64,000 bases of DNA from contig OX579638.1 in NCBI GenBank assembly GCA_951230915.1, positions 3,862,696-3,926,695 on the forward strand. The letters are read 5' to 3'. Positions 35,826 to 48,053 of this stretch are shown piece after piece (within the stretch, counting starts at the first letter, position 1; every line of letters begins with the position of its first letter). The notes under the pieces are model-generated. The model saw only the letters and a program-made list of their open reading frames with translations. It was not told where the DNA came from and ran no database searches. Position numbers and translations under genes: made by a program. Origin of the DNA: Antitrichia curtipendula. Lineage: Eukaryota > Streptophyta > Bryopsida > Hypnales > Leucodontaceae.

Positions 35826-38800
35826 CTATCTTCCACTAATAAAACTATGCGACCGAGAACCGCTCTTCGGGTTGTGTAAGAGTTTACTCAGCACAGCACT
35901 CATCTCTTGCAAGGAGATGGGTTTCAACACAATGTCATCCATACCAATCTGCAGACAGCGATCCTTGGTCCCTTTGTCTGTGTTGGCTGTCAAAGCCACC
36001 ACCAAAGGCTCCCCGGGCCGAAACTTCTGCTTGATGATTTTGGCCACTTCGTAGCCGTCCATCTCGGGCATGCACAGGTCCAGCAGCAACACCCTGAAGT
36101 TGCTGCCCGGCTGCGATAGAGCAGCCAGACACTGTTGTCCTGATTCTACTACAGTGGTGTCACACCCTAACCTATCTAATAACCTGCGGGTCACAATGCG
36201 GTTCACGCCATTGTCGTCAGTCACTAACACCTTGAGACCTTTCAGGTCTTCTTTATTCAGCTGCCCCTCCCGAGATGGCCGGTCTCTTTCCTTGGCTGAA
36301 TTGGACTGCACCTGTAACCTCACGATGAAGGTCACCACTGAACCGCGGTTCAAACCCTCGCTTTCAATCCAGATGTGTCCATTCATTAGCTGCAGGACAC
36401 AAAGGATTGTCAGCCAAAGGATAAAATAATAATAATGAACGACATTGACAACTATGACGTAGAAGATACTAGAACCGTTAGCGACCTGATCCCGCCTCCT
36501 ATTGATTTGACCCGTCACCACCAGCAACTTAGCTATTCATACGCTTCGTTGGTCGTCAACTAGAAAGGGACGTAAGCATGGCCTGGCTACCTGTCCACGA
36601 AAGCTCATCCTTAAATAGAATCGGATTGTCTACTGTCAATTATAGAGGTCTACAACTCTTCCATTTTGAAGATATTAATACATTGTGATAATAGTTTGAA
36701 AAGATAGTTTGTCTCTCGGTGAAAGCATACTCCTATGTACCGGTACTGATTAAAACGATACAAGTGACGGAAAGATTATCCTAGAACTTGGAAAAAAACA
36801 CAGCTGCCATGATCTTAAAGGTGATTCAAAGCAATGCAAAAGCATAGGATGTAAGGAATTAAGATGTAGAAAAAGAAGGGCAATAAAAACAGACCTGAAC
36901 AAACTTCTTACAGATGGCCAAGCCTAGTCCAGTGCCCCCATACTGACGCGTGGTTGTACTGTCAGCTTGCACGAACTTGTTAAAGAGACGAGGGATATCG
37001 TTTTCCCTCACACCCAATCCTGTATCCTTCACCACAATCCGAATGTACGCAAAACCATCGCATGGGATGGGGCGCCAGCTCGGGTTTCTAGGGTCCCGCC
37101 TAATATTGGCGTCATACTTTTCAAGGCTGACGGAGACGGACACAAAGCCGTGTTTTGTGAATTTCACCGCATTCCCAATGATATTCAAGGTAATTTGGAG
37201 GAGCCGCTTCTCATCTCCTATTACACACTGAGGCACATCCATGTTTATGTCGAAGAAAAAATCCAGGCCTTTCCCCTTCGCCATTGGTTTTGCAAGATTC
37301 TCAGCCTCTCGCAACACAGAGGGGAGCTCAAAAGGACGCATCTCCAGGCTTAAGCTGCCATCCTCCAACCGGGAGAAGTCGAGCACGTCATTGATCAACG
37401 TGGAGAGCAGACTGCTGCTTTTCACAACAGTGTCCACCATACTCCGCTGCTCTGACAATAGCTTTGCTTCTTGTAGCAATGAAGACAGAGCTATGATGGC
37501 ATGCATTGGCGTTCGCATTTCATGATTCATGACTGCCAAGAAATCATTGCGTGCATGAACCGCGGTTTCGGCTTCTTGCCGTGCATGCTGTAATGACTTG
37601 TTCTGATCCACTAGCGCGTCCCTTGTCCGCTGCGAGTCCTCCAACACTGCTGCATGGGACAACGCTACTGCAACCTGCATTGCCAGAATCAGTTCTACTG
37701 AAATCATCATCATTTCCTTAATGAACACAATATTAAATCAAATCATGCACATAACAATCTTGTGGAGCTGCCTCAACACGTTCAAAAACAAGAATCTGGA
37801 TTCCTTTTGGATACAATCTAGAGCTCCATAAAGTCATGTTCTCAAATTGCTTAAAATGATCCTACCTCCATGCGAAAATTCTCTACAGTGATTCAAATAC
37901 TTCTTCAATTTGAGTCAGGGTGAGTGATCCCAACCGCTCTCGAAAGTTCCGGGTATCACAAATTCCTCGATGTATCAAATAAAGCCAACAACACCATCAG
38001 CGAGTGTTACCTGATCTGCCACAACTTCCACCATCTCGATCTCATGGGCTGTCCACACTCGGCCGGTTTCACCAGGTAACACCAAAACCAAGATGGCGTA
38101 CGAAGCATTGACAACTTCAGGTGTGCCTCCTTTGAAGTTTGAAACGTACAGCAAAGGCAGACGAACTGCTGCCATAGCACCTGCTAACACACGGTGATTG
38201 CTCGCCTTCCCAAGCGCACACACAGGCGGAATTACTATTGCTTCGCTGGTTTGAACAATTTGCTGCACAATCTTGTCAGATGCGGGAACAGTAACCGGGA
38301 CCTGTAAACAAGCATACTTCCCTAAGTGACAGTCATCATACATCAAAACACGGATCACAATCCAGTGCACATCGATTCTTCCCCTTCCAGCTGATACAAG
38401 AATAAACGAACCAAAAGCAATATTAAGGTAGAGGATGCTAAACCAAACGGAACCTGATCCCGTTTCCTATTGACTGGTCCCTGTTACTAACAGCAATTCA
38501 TCTTCAATACTACACTTCATCAGCCTTCAATTAGCAAGTTAAGTGTAAGCATGGCAAAATGTCTATGGCCAGTGATCTTTGAATGGAAGTGGGGTTGCCC
38601 ACTGTCCCTTCAATAGTGGTTCACAACCTCCCACTTCGAATGATTGCATAAGAAATTCATAAATAGTGAGGAGAATTGATCTCGACAACTTTGGCTCTTG
38701 TACCCAAAGTGATCTCTCCACAGCTCTATAACTGATCATCCAATGAAAGCACATTCCTACAGATTGGCTGAAATGCTAAAAGTGAGAGAACGAGTATCCT

Positions 38801-39928
38801 CAACGTTAGAAAAGAATACCAGAATAGAGCGGATAGGAGAGATTGTGAGTAAAAAATACCTGAAGATATCGTCTGTCAAGTTCGTGAGTGAGCTTCACCG
38901 CGTCACCCTCGGGAGTCGGTTCCCAAATGGTGCAGTTTGCCAGCTCCAAGGTCTTGGCCAACTCCACAAGGGTGGTGTTCAGAATGGTGTGACGATCCAA
39001 GGAGTTTCGAATCTCATTCGTCAACATACGCACATTCCGTCCTGCCTCTTCCTGATCCTTGATGAGACCCATCTCTCTATCCAGTTCGGCAGCTTTGTGC
39101 TTCAGAAAAAGCTCTCGCACCTAAAGAAAGCGTGTAAAACTATACTATTAGTTACCGATATTGAAACACTAAACGCAACAACCGTAGAGACACCCAAAAT
39201 CATCACCCTAACACCTTAAACAATTGGTACATATTAATTAAGAGGATGTACACCACCTGAACATCTTTTCAAGTGTTCATTTCAGGTCATCTACCTTTGA
39301 AACCTGTGATCCTTCGTAGCTACCGAAATAACCATGTTTGAAGCGTCGGAACCCTCTCTCATATGTTAACAAGAACGTATAAATACCAAATTGAAAAAAG
39401 AGCTCTATCATCGATTGCTGCCCTTTCAAACCCTAGAATTGCATTCAAACACAAACTCCTTTGGGATTCAACCAGAAATTGGCTCACCTTGACATGAAGC
39501 AAAGTCGGTATAACATGAACCAACGTGATCGCCGTCGCACAAGACACCAACGCCGTGGCAATTTTGAGAATCGTTTGCACCAGCATAATCAGAAACGAAT
39601 GCGGTCCATACGTCCAAATCGAAATGAAATGCGTCAACCCACACAACACAATGAACGCCCCGAATTGAATGATGATCCATCGAAACGGAAACACGTTCGA
39701 GAAGCTGACGAAGTACACGAGCTCCAGAGGAATGGAGAAATACGCAAGTGCAATCAGAAAGTCACTAGCTAACTGACACCGCGTCACAAGCTCAAGCAAA
39801 CCCCAATCCTCCTCGCAATTGCAACCTGGAAGACCTGGCGCAGTCGTCCCCAACCCCGCCATCACGGCTCTCACCACAACAAGTAAACAAACCACGGCCA
39901 GCGCCCATCGCCATAGCTTCCCCATCAT
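35826..39928 (-). CDS. ETR1-like: Ethylene receptor, ETR1-type hybrid histidine kinase (5 coding exons, 778 aa)
   Basis: Membrane ethylene receptor that, in plants generally, sits in the ER and acts through CTR1-type kinases. Coding exons are 39928-39488, 39120-38860, 38301-38011, 37674-36895 and 36389-35826; all introns are GT-AG in phase 0. The start is the first ATG after an upstream stop. Residues 1-24 are a hydrophobic leader. C36 and C38 match the dimer cysteines, and D56, C96 and H100 lie in the copper/ethylene-binding helices. A GAF region spans about 170-325. The kinase keeps its H box (H382 in [11 protein letters not shown]), N box (N499), G1 (DTGLG, 548), F box and G2 (GGTGLGLA, 577). 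The receiver (about 643-763) has D649/D650, phospho-acceptor D695, T725 and K747. Length is slightly above the usual 735-775. All five kinase motifs resemble subfamily 1, while the leader is reminiscent of subfamily 2. Confidence 0.96.
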
Positions 39929-40484
39929 CCCCAAAACCTCCACCACAACTACCTCACCATGTCAACAATCCCATCAAACCCCACCCATTTCTAAAAACCC
40001 ACCATTTCCATGAATCCCGAGGGAGCCTTAAGCCGGAATCAGTTAAGAGCGCCACACAGAGCGCTTCCAATTCACGGATTGGGATACACCACTCCAGACA
40101 CGGAAACCTTCGAAACCTAAGTACGCCATCCGAGTTTTTGCAACCCTGAACTGGGAGTCTGAAATTGAGCGAAGCCTGACTTCACGGGGGGTAGAAGAGA
40201 AGCGCGGAGAGCTCACCCTTCCTCAATATCTCACAAACATCATAATCTTGCTACGAATTTCTTGACTCGGCTTCTAAACCTCACGACACCCCTGTTTTCC
40301 TGGTTTTCGCAACCCTAAATCTGGCTAGGGCCATTCTGAACTCACACCACAGTCGTCATTTCTGCCAACCCGGCTTTGTTGCTAAACAGAGCTTCTTCGG
40401 TACCACGACCCAAGCACAACTCCCCTGTTCCCTAGAATGTTCTCCTTCCCAAGATCCTATGGCCCGCAAATATCCAAAGGAAAT
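39929..40484 (-). promoter_or_regulatory. Upstream region and probable 5' leader of the ethylene receptor gene
   Basis: This is the upstream side of the minus-strand receptor gene, between its ATG and the first TTAA-family boundary. Composition is less AT-rich than elsewhere. An in-frame stop at 39962-39964 limits the protein to the ATG at 39928. No TATA box or leader intron could be fixed with confidence. Confidence 0.45.
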
Positions 40485-40715
40485 TTAACCCCTAAATGAC
40501 TGAGCGACCATATATAGTCGCTCAGGCTGATTTGGGTATGCGCAGTTAAATTCGCAGGACGGGTTAAAAATCTTATACGGGCAGTATTGAAGGTTAACTA
40601 TTGGAAGCTTTTATTTTTCACTAAAAAATATAAATGTTTGATTTTTGAGAGGTTTTCAAAGGCATATATGTAACTATCTCTTGAAAAGAGTCAAGCACCC
40701 CACCTTGAATCCAAT

Positions 40716-40962
40716 CTTGAAAAATCAACAACTACCCAATTCGAAAAGAAAACAATACTCTCCTCCCTTGAAAAATCAATAACCATGCGATTCAAAAAGA
40801 AAACACTACCCCCTTTGAAAAATCAATAGCCGTGAGATTTGAAAAGAAAACATTCCCCATTTTTGAAAAATCATCATATGTGCGATTCAAAAAGAAAAAA
40901 AGAACCCCCTCTCTCTTAGAAATCAACATCCGTATGATTTGAAAAGAAAACAATACCCCAAG
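40716..40962. repeat. Five tandem units of about 49 bp
   Basis: Each unit has TTGAAAAATCA, a variable middle with a GCGATT or GAGATT core, AAAAGAAAACA and a C-rich end. Units start near 40717, 40769, 40818, 40863 and 40919. No coding meaning is inferred. Confidence 0.7.
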
Positions 40963-41814
40963 AGCTGTGTGATTTGACTTGAGAAAAATTGTTAATACCT
41001 GCGCACCCCTACTCATCTTCCAAGATCAAGAGATTTCCAACACAAGATCAACATAGACTAATGTAATAACCCACTTGAAAAATCCAATGCATTCAAAATA
41101 GCAAAGCATCTCTACTACTATGTAAACATTTCACCAACATTCCACACAGTACGGGCATGTATCAACAAAATGGAAGATTAAATAATTCGGATATTTAACA
41201 TGCAATATTTTTTCATGCAATGATGGTGTTAATGCAATGATGATTATATTTTAAGCAGTTGGTCTTTGCAAAATTTTAATTTTGAAATTGCAGTGTGGGA
41301 TATATGCAGGTCCTACAAATTTTTGATGGTCTACACTCTAATTTGAAGTATAGCTGATTCTGTGGAGTCTTAATTACAAAAAGATGTTTTTGAGATTATT
41401 GCTTAGGTAATAGGTATGTTGCTAATATGATGCTTTGCTCAAGGTCATTGAATGTCTACATGTCAACACTACAAGAAAACGCGTAGTTTATGACTGCAAA
41501 AATATGACTGAGGATGACTGATGACTAGTTGCAGTCATATTCTTGAAGGCCAACACCTTGAAGAAAAATATGACTGCAGAATATGACTGTCAGTCATTTT
41601 TGGGCCTTCTACTTCACAAGTATACACCATACGACCATTAGAACACCAAAGTACTTCATAGGGAACGTAGGGAACATGTTTGGGGAATGCTAAGTCATAT
41701 TGTCAATCATATTTCCATGGTAGTGTCATTTTTTTTGTTTTGGGCAACCCAAGAAAAATACGGGCAATTCAAAAAAAAATTGGACAAGCCATTGTTTAAG
41801 ATTTTGAAATCCTA

Positions 41815-41955
41815 CTCACCTATTTTTGGGGGCTTTTAAAACCTAATCACCACTTTTTTAGGGTTTTGAAACCCTAGCCGCCACTTTTTTAGGATTTTGA
41901 AACCCTAGCCGCCACTTTCTAGGGTTTTGAAACCCTAGACGCCACTTCTTTGGGC
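41815..41955. repeat. Tandem AGGGTTTTGAAACCCTAGCCGCCACTT-like units
   Basis: Four units of about 32-36 bp. Each contains a small palindrome (GGGTTTTGAAACCC) followed by CTAGCCGCCACTT or a close variant. They lie inside the 2.2-kb CACTA-type element. Confidence 0.75.
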
Positions 41956-41999
41956 TTTTCTTCCTTGCCTTTTATTGTCTCTTAGTTCATACTTGTTAT

Positions 42000-42520
42000 T
42001 GCTTCTTATTTTTTGTTTATTAGTTGTTGTCTTTTGTTGCATCTTAACTCTTCTTTCTTGTTGCTTCTTAGTTCTAATCATGCTTCTAATTTCTTGTTGT
42101 TGCATCTAAACTCTTTCTTTCTCTAACATTTTAATTTTTTCTTCTTCATAGTTCTTGTTTTTTGTTTCTTCTTGTTACTTTTCAATTCCTGCTTCTTATT
42201 TTTTTTTGTTGCATCTTAACTCTTGTTTCTTGTTGTTTCTTGTTGTGTTTTAGTTGTTGCTTCTTGTTTCTTTTTGTTAAATCTTAACTCTTGTTTCTTG
42301 TTGTATCTTAGTTGTTGCTTCTTGTTTCTTGTTTCTTGTTGTGTCTTAGTTGTTGCTTCTTGTTTCTTGTTGTATCTTAGTTGTTGCTTCTTGTTTCTTG
42401 TTGTGTCCTAGTTGTTGCTTCTTATTTCTTATTGTGTCTTAGTTTTTGTTTCTTGTTGCATTTTAACTCTTGCTTGTTGTTTTGTCTTAGTACTTGTTTA
42501 TTTTTTTTCTTGTTTTCTCC
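42000..42520. repeat. Low-complexity TTCTTGTTG/CTTAGTTGTTGC repeat tract
   Basis: A strongly T/G/C-biased strand with repeated CTTAGTTGTTGCTTCTTG and TTTCTTGTTGT words at 27-50 bp spacing. The open frames that cross it (42223-42621) translate to Leu/Val/Cys/Ser runs and are artefacts of composition. Confidence 0.8.
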
Positions 42521-42894
42521 ATCACCATTCTTATTTTTCCTACCTTAAACTTGAGCTACATATTTTGTGTTGTTGTAAGCCTTTGAAAGTTGAGCTTTGT
42601 TATTCATTCACTAAAAATTAACCTCCTATTTCTTTAATTGTTTATGCAGGCACCAAAAATTGAAACAAAGTCACTGGAGGCTACTTGCAACCCAATAGAG
42701 CCATCTTCACATTATTGTAAGAAATATAGGCCTTATTGGATTTGTAGAATGATTCATTGTGGTATATATGTTTTGTATTGGTGACTAATAAATGTCAATG
42801 AAGAGAGTTGCTTTCCTTCTTACATTCTCCTTTTCCAATATGATTATCTCTTGTATATCTCTAAAATCATATATATTCATTTTTAACTACATAA

Positions 42895-43400
42895 AGTCTT
42901 TTCCAAAATATGACTTTGTATTTTCCAAAATATGACTGCAATTAGTCATAAACTACCAATGACATCCATATGAACTACCACATCAACCAAAATATGACTC
43001 ATAAGAGTCATACTTCATATTAGTAAAATATGACTTACAAGAGTCATATTCCACATCATTCAAAAATATGACTGAGGAGAGTCATATTCCACATCTACGA
43101 AAAATATAACTGTACAAAGTCATATGCCACATTACCCAAAATATGACTAACCGCAGTCATATTCCACGTTAGCCAAAATATGACTGACCACAGTCATATG
43201 CCACATTACCCAAAATATGGCTAACCGCAGTCATATTCCACGTCAGTCAAAATATGACTGACCGCAGTCATATGCCACATTATCCAAAATATGACTGACC
43301 GCAGTCATATTCCACGTCAGCCAAAATATGACTGGTCGCATTCATATTCCACGTCAGCCAAAAAATTACTGCATGGAGTCACATGCCACGTAGGATTTAT
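42895..43400. repeat. Array of CAGTCATAT...ATATGACTG units in the 2.2-kb CACTA-type element
   Basis: About a dozen units at 30-40 bp spacing. Each joins AAAATATGACTG, a short GACCGCAGTC-like centre and ATATTCCACGTCAGCC. Each unit is an imperfect palindrome, so the array offers repeated inverted pairs of the same 9-base word. It is probably a transposase-binding subterminal array. Confidence 0.8.
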
Positions 43401-44319
43401 TTTTGTTTGCCCGGGCAACTCAAAAAAAAGTTAAGCCCTCAAAGATAGTCAAAGTATACGCCTTGTTGGCAAAAAATACGACTAATTATGGATAATTATA
43501 CCCTCCAAAAAATATGACTGCCAATATAACTGATGTCCGAAGCGACTCGTCGGTAATGACTCATGTCAGTCATATTGCAGTCATCTACAGTGATTTTTGT
43601 GGCCAGTCATATTTTTCAATTTTACGACTCATTGCAGTCATATTTTGCAGTCATAAAACACTGGTTTTGTTGTAGTGCAAGTTGAAAGAGACTCTTGGTC
43701 AATATGCAAAAGTCTTAATTTTCAATTCTAGTACATGTAATGAAGTAGCATAGTTATTATTGCTAACAATTTATATTTTTCTCTGCTTCATTTTTTGACC
43801 TTGACATCTTCAAATCATATAATATTGCGTCAAGCAATCTTTACCACAGAGGTACTACCTAGTACATCTCAATCTTCTGCATTGCATCTAGATGTCAATT
43901 CTAAATGTGGGTTACCAATTAATGTCCAATTTGTTGTTGTGAAAGTAGTACCAGACTAAGGTTATCACTGGAGCATGTAAACATGTTCAAATTCTTAGTA
44001 AAAATCCATGTTTCTATTCATGGTGTAGATTGGTCAAGATCTGAATCATAAACTTGGTTTGTGGTTTGTTTCTCTGCGACACTAGTCTCTCCAACTAATT
44101 ATTGTGAAAAATGGAACCACCCATGTTGCAAATTATGAAGGCATCAACCCATAAAAGGTAGGTATTTGGGTGCAAAGACAACAATAAAGTTCTAAAGAAA
44201 AGAAGATGCCATTGCTATAAAAAAAATTGCACACAACAAAAGAACAATTACAAAAAAACCACCAAGGAAAAAGTTGGCAGAGAGTGTTGGTGAGGATGAT
44301 GCAGGAAATGCGTGTGCTC

Positions 44320-44346
44320 CTATATATATATATATATATATATATT
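44320..44346. repeat. (TA)n microsatellite
   Basis: About 12 uninterrupted TA units. Confidence 0.9.
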
Positions 44347-45005
44347 CCGGTGGTTTATAGTGACCGGGATGCACTCAATAGTCTTCTAGTGTAATTATGA
44401 TGATTCTTCTTGTGTTTCATGTAATATGTTCAATGGAATATAAGAAAATAGAAATCATTTTTGACCAATGACGGTGTGCCATGTGTGCAAAATTTATTGT
44501 TTGATTATCCTACTATTGCATTTGTACATGGTTTTACACTATCACCTCAAAAGAAGCAGTAACTGCCTGTATACAATGTAAAAGAGTAAAACTTGCAAAT
44601 TTTACTCAATTTCCTAGCTTTGAGCAAAGCTTGTCAATTTTACTTGATTAGAGATCTAAAATATTGTATGTATCCATTTGCTTTGAAAATGTTCCCAATG
44701 AAAATTTATTTTTATGATTTACACCACCGGAAATTTAAACTTGTAAGTGTTGTTGGAGTTATTTTGGATTTCTACTTCGTTAAAATTGCATTTCAACAAT
44801 TGTAAGGTCGATTATGTAATGAGTTTGATAGCTCTTCATGTGAAATTAAGATTTTTGAAAGTACATTTTAGTGTACTAACAATATTTGTAGTTGTTCATG
44901 TTACCTTCCATCCCCAAAATGTATGCAAATTTTTGAAACATTGTAAGGAGGGATAGTATATTAAAAATAGAATACATACATTTATCCTAGGCACGTAGGG
45001 ATTAA

Positions 45006-47040
45006 GGCTTAAACACTTAGGCACTTAGGAAGTGTTGTCCCACTTTACCACATTAGTGTGGATTGGAGGTGAGTTCCACCTTCAGTACTATTGATTGGAT
45101 GTTCTCATGACTATAATAAGGTATTTATAGAGTCACTCTAACATCATTGTTGCTATTTTCACGCTATCTCTCATATTGGCACAATGTGTTTTTATATGAC
45201 AAATATTTAATAATTATTTATATTATTTTATTAATAGAATCTATATTATTTTATTAATTGAATTTATATTTTTATGTTTGCTATTATTAATAAAAATATT
45301 AGAATAAAAATATTTAGAATTTGGAAGTCTTTAATTTTATAGAATAGTGTTATTTTGCTAATACCATATTATCATGTGGCTATACTATTACTACAAAAGT
45401 CTTCTGATTACGTGCACTTTGATTGCCAAAGGGCATAATATTAAAAAATTTTAACTTTAAAAGACCAAATTGTACTTTGGAATGATCATGTCCTTCAAGG
45501 ATTCATAAGTCTATAGTACAAAATTTGACAAATAGTAAAAATTTACTATAAGGCTCCACTCATCTCCACACTTCCAATGACAACCACTTAATCATTTTAA
45601 AATTTGAAATGCCAAAATCTTAGAATCTATAGATTTGCCATTTTGAATTTTGAAAACTTATAATTTGTGAATTTGAAATTTTTTTATATATATATATTTT
45701 TAATTTTTTAATAAATAATAGTTTATATTTGCAAAAAAATTATCTTTTCATTATGTAGTGATGACCTTTAGGTTGGAGTTGGTTTATCACTCAACAAATA
45801 TAAAGTTCATTTTTGAATGACCATGGGATCTTTTTTTCTCTTTGTGAGGACAAAATTCATTGGCTTCAAAGCAATTCATAAACAAAGCTACAAAGTTACA
45901 AAGCTACAAGTTTGTCCATTGCTACATTGTTACAAATGTAAGTTTCAAAATTTCAAAATGACAAATTTATATATTATAATTTTTAAAATTTTAAACCATT
46001 GGCATTTTTTAAATTTCAAGATGTTCAACTGGTTGTCACTAGTAGTGTAGAAAGAAGCAGAGCCCAAATATATTTTTAAATTTTTTTTCTATAATGTCTT
46101 ATTTTTTCCATCAAAGTATAGAATTTTGGTTTTTTTTTACATGATTGTGCTTCCACTGTGATTTTTTCTGGAAAGACATCAAAGAAGTGGGTGAGTTCAA
46201 ATGGCTAGTGACTTAATGCTTTGTCTTGAAATGGCAACCAAAATGTAGATGAGATTTGTGGCTTTATTTGTGGCTTCAATTGTCTGGCTTCACCAATTGG
46301 TCTACACCAAGTGACCAAAAGCCCCCATGGTTGCTCAAATATTGACAATTGGATTTACTTAATATTTGTTGAGGCATAAATTAGTTACCACCTAAAGGTC
46401 ATCATTGGAATTAATGGTAATAAAATAATAAATGGATTATCAAACAATATTTCTATTAGTAAAATTGCACTTTTAATAGAAGAATTGCATTCCAAATTTT
46501 AAAACAAAAATATTTGATTCAATTATTTTTTATCCAATAGTTGCTTTCAAAAAAATGGTGAAAAAAACTATTTAGGTAAAATTTCTCATTGTAAAAAACT
46601 TCAATACATATAAGACAAAGTACATCTATTGTTACCATGTAGGATTCCATGTCATTTTAACATCTATTTTGAGCCTTGTTTTATCTCTATTATTCAAACT
46701 AATGTATAGTGAAGTTAATTCAAGTTGTTTTGAAAAAATGAAAAGAATTAAGATCCTAATAGCTTACTTAAAAAAATTATCTAGTCCTTCATATATCATT
46801 GGGCATCCAAAAATTATAAATATTTTATTTGAAAGTGTATATCATTCAAGAATATTCTGATACAATGGCAATTTAGTTTTGATTCTATTCCATTATATAT
46901 TGTACTATGGATCATGAATGGCATAAATTTTGACTATTTGTAGCTTGTCTACAAACTTCGCACAATGGAAAATTCTCATCATCTGATTAAAATATTTTTT
47001 GAAATCCTTTCACTTGTAAAAAATAGAATTGAAGAAACTT
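45006..47040. other. AT-rich intergenic sequence
   Basis: No gene was recognised. Immediately after the TTAA border the words CACTTAGG and GGCACTTAGG recur twice. The rest is very AT-rich with short frames on both strands and no recognisable motif. Confidence 0.4.
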
Positions 47041-48053
47041 TGTACAGTAGGATCCCAATCAAAATGGCGTTTTAGAAATCACAGTGAAGGAAATTTCAAT
47101 GCTACCAACTTTGACAACCTTCTAAGAGCTAAAGAATTGGTATTTTACCACGAAATTTTACCACAACATCATTTTTATGTTAATAACACATGAAATAAAT
47201 TTCAAGGCCAAAAGATTCACAAAAAAAAGTTATTCAAAATCTACCAACATGGGTAGCTGTGGACAAATGTTCACTGCTGTCAACTGTGACAGCCTCCCAA
47301 GGATTGGAATGTCTTTTTTTTTGCTATTAAATTTTTGGAACAACAATAAATCTATGTTATTAACATATGTTCCAAATTTCAAGGCCAAAGGATAAATACA
47401 AAAAACGATATTCACAATCTACCAACATGTGTTGTTTTGAGAAACACTTGTAGAAACCATTTCACTACTGCCAACTTTGATACCCTCCCAAGGGCTGAGA
47501 AATTGTTTATTTACCATGAAATTATTGTCACACAATTTTTTTTATGTTGATAACACATATATAAAATTTCAAGGACAAAAAAGTCTTACAAAAAGAAATA
47601 TTCAAAATCTACCAACACGGGTAGCTTTGAGAAACCATTTCTCTATTGCCAACTTTGACACCCTCCCAAGGGCTGAGATTTATTTTATTTACCATGAAAA
47701 TTTCTTCACTAGATCCTTTCTATGTTAATAATATTTATGCCAAATTTGAAGGTCAAAAGATCTATACAAAAAGAGATATACAGAATCTACCAACATGTGT
47801 AGTTGTGGGAAACAATGGGGAAATTTTTTCCACAACTACGCATGTTGGTAGATTTTGAATAACTTTTTTTTGGTAAGTTTTTTGACCTTCAAATTTAATA
47901 TACGTGTTATTAACATAAGGATGATACCGTGGTAAAAATTTCGTGATATAATACCAATTTTTCAGCTCTTGGGAGGCTGTCAAAGTTGGAAGCATTGAAA
48001 TTTTCTTCACTGCAATTTCAAAAACGCCATTTTGATTGGGACCCCACTGTACA
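47041..48053. repeat. Array of four direct ~180-bp units closed by an inverted unit
   Basis: Each unit contains CAACTTTGACA(C/G)CCTCCCAAG, an AT-rich segment with TATGTTAATAACA, AATTTCAAGG(C/T)CAAAAG and AATCTACCAACATG. The shared CAAGG(C/A)C or GAAGGTC landmark falls near 47203, 47381, 47569 and 47749. At about 47830-48053 the unit returns as its reverse complement. The outer ends (TGTACAGTAGGATCCCAATC and its inverse) form a terminal inverted repeat. Frames through the units are partly open but shift between units. Confidence 0.75.

Larger units (their letters stand above)
41467..43677. mobile_element. Second CACTA-type element, 2.2 kb, non-autonomous
   Basis: Starts CACTACAAGAAAACGCG and ends GGTTTTGTTGTAGTG, with CAA on each side (41464-41466 and 43678-43680) as the target duplication. 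Subterminal zones are packed with ATATGACTG and its complement CAGTCATAT. There is no transposase. The interior has three blocks of low complexity: AGGGTTTTGAAACCCTAG units (about 41815-41955), TTCTTGTTG-rich repeats (about 42000-42520) and a right-hand array. Ends differ from the 14.8-kb element, so its mobiliser is another family. Confidence 0.9.
40485..45005 (+). mobile_element. Composite TTAA-family element (subfamily G) with internal insertions
   Basis: The left end TTAACCCCTAAATGACTG and the right end CCTAGGCACGTAGGGATTAA match the two ends of the complete 823-bp copy at 49067-49889 (inverted). Both the first ~210 bp and the last ~450 bp (44560-45005) align with that copy. Between them are about 3.9 kb absent from the short copy, including a tandem repeat (40716-40962) and a complete CACTA-type element (41467-43677). 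A perfect short hairpin, GAGCGAC...GTCGCTC, lies at 40502-40523. Confidence 0.55.

Noticed and set aside
35907..37525. Long plus-strand frames opposite the ethylene receptor exons
   Set aside because: They are antisense to well-supported exons and have no family resemblance.
39929..39946. Earlier start of the ethylene receptor at GTG codons
   Set aside because: The codons upstream of 39928 are GTG and similar; the first ATG is at 39928 and gives a normal leader.
42223..42621. Two open frames rich in Leu, Val, Cys and Ser
   Set aside because: They lie in the TTCTTGTTG repeat tract of the 2.2-kb CACTA-type element; the composition alone explains them.
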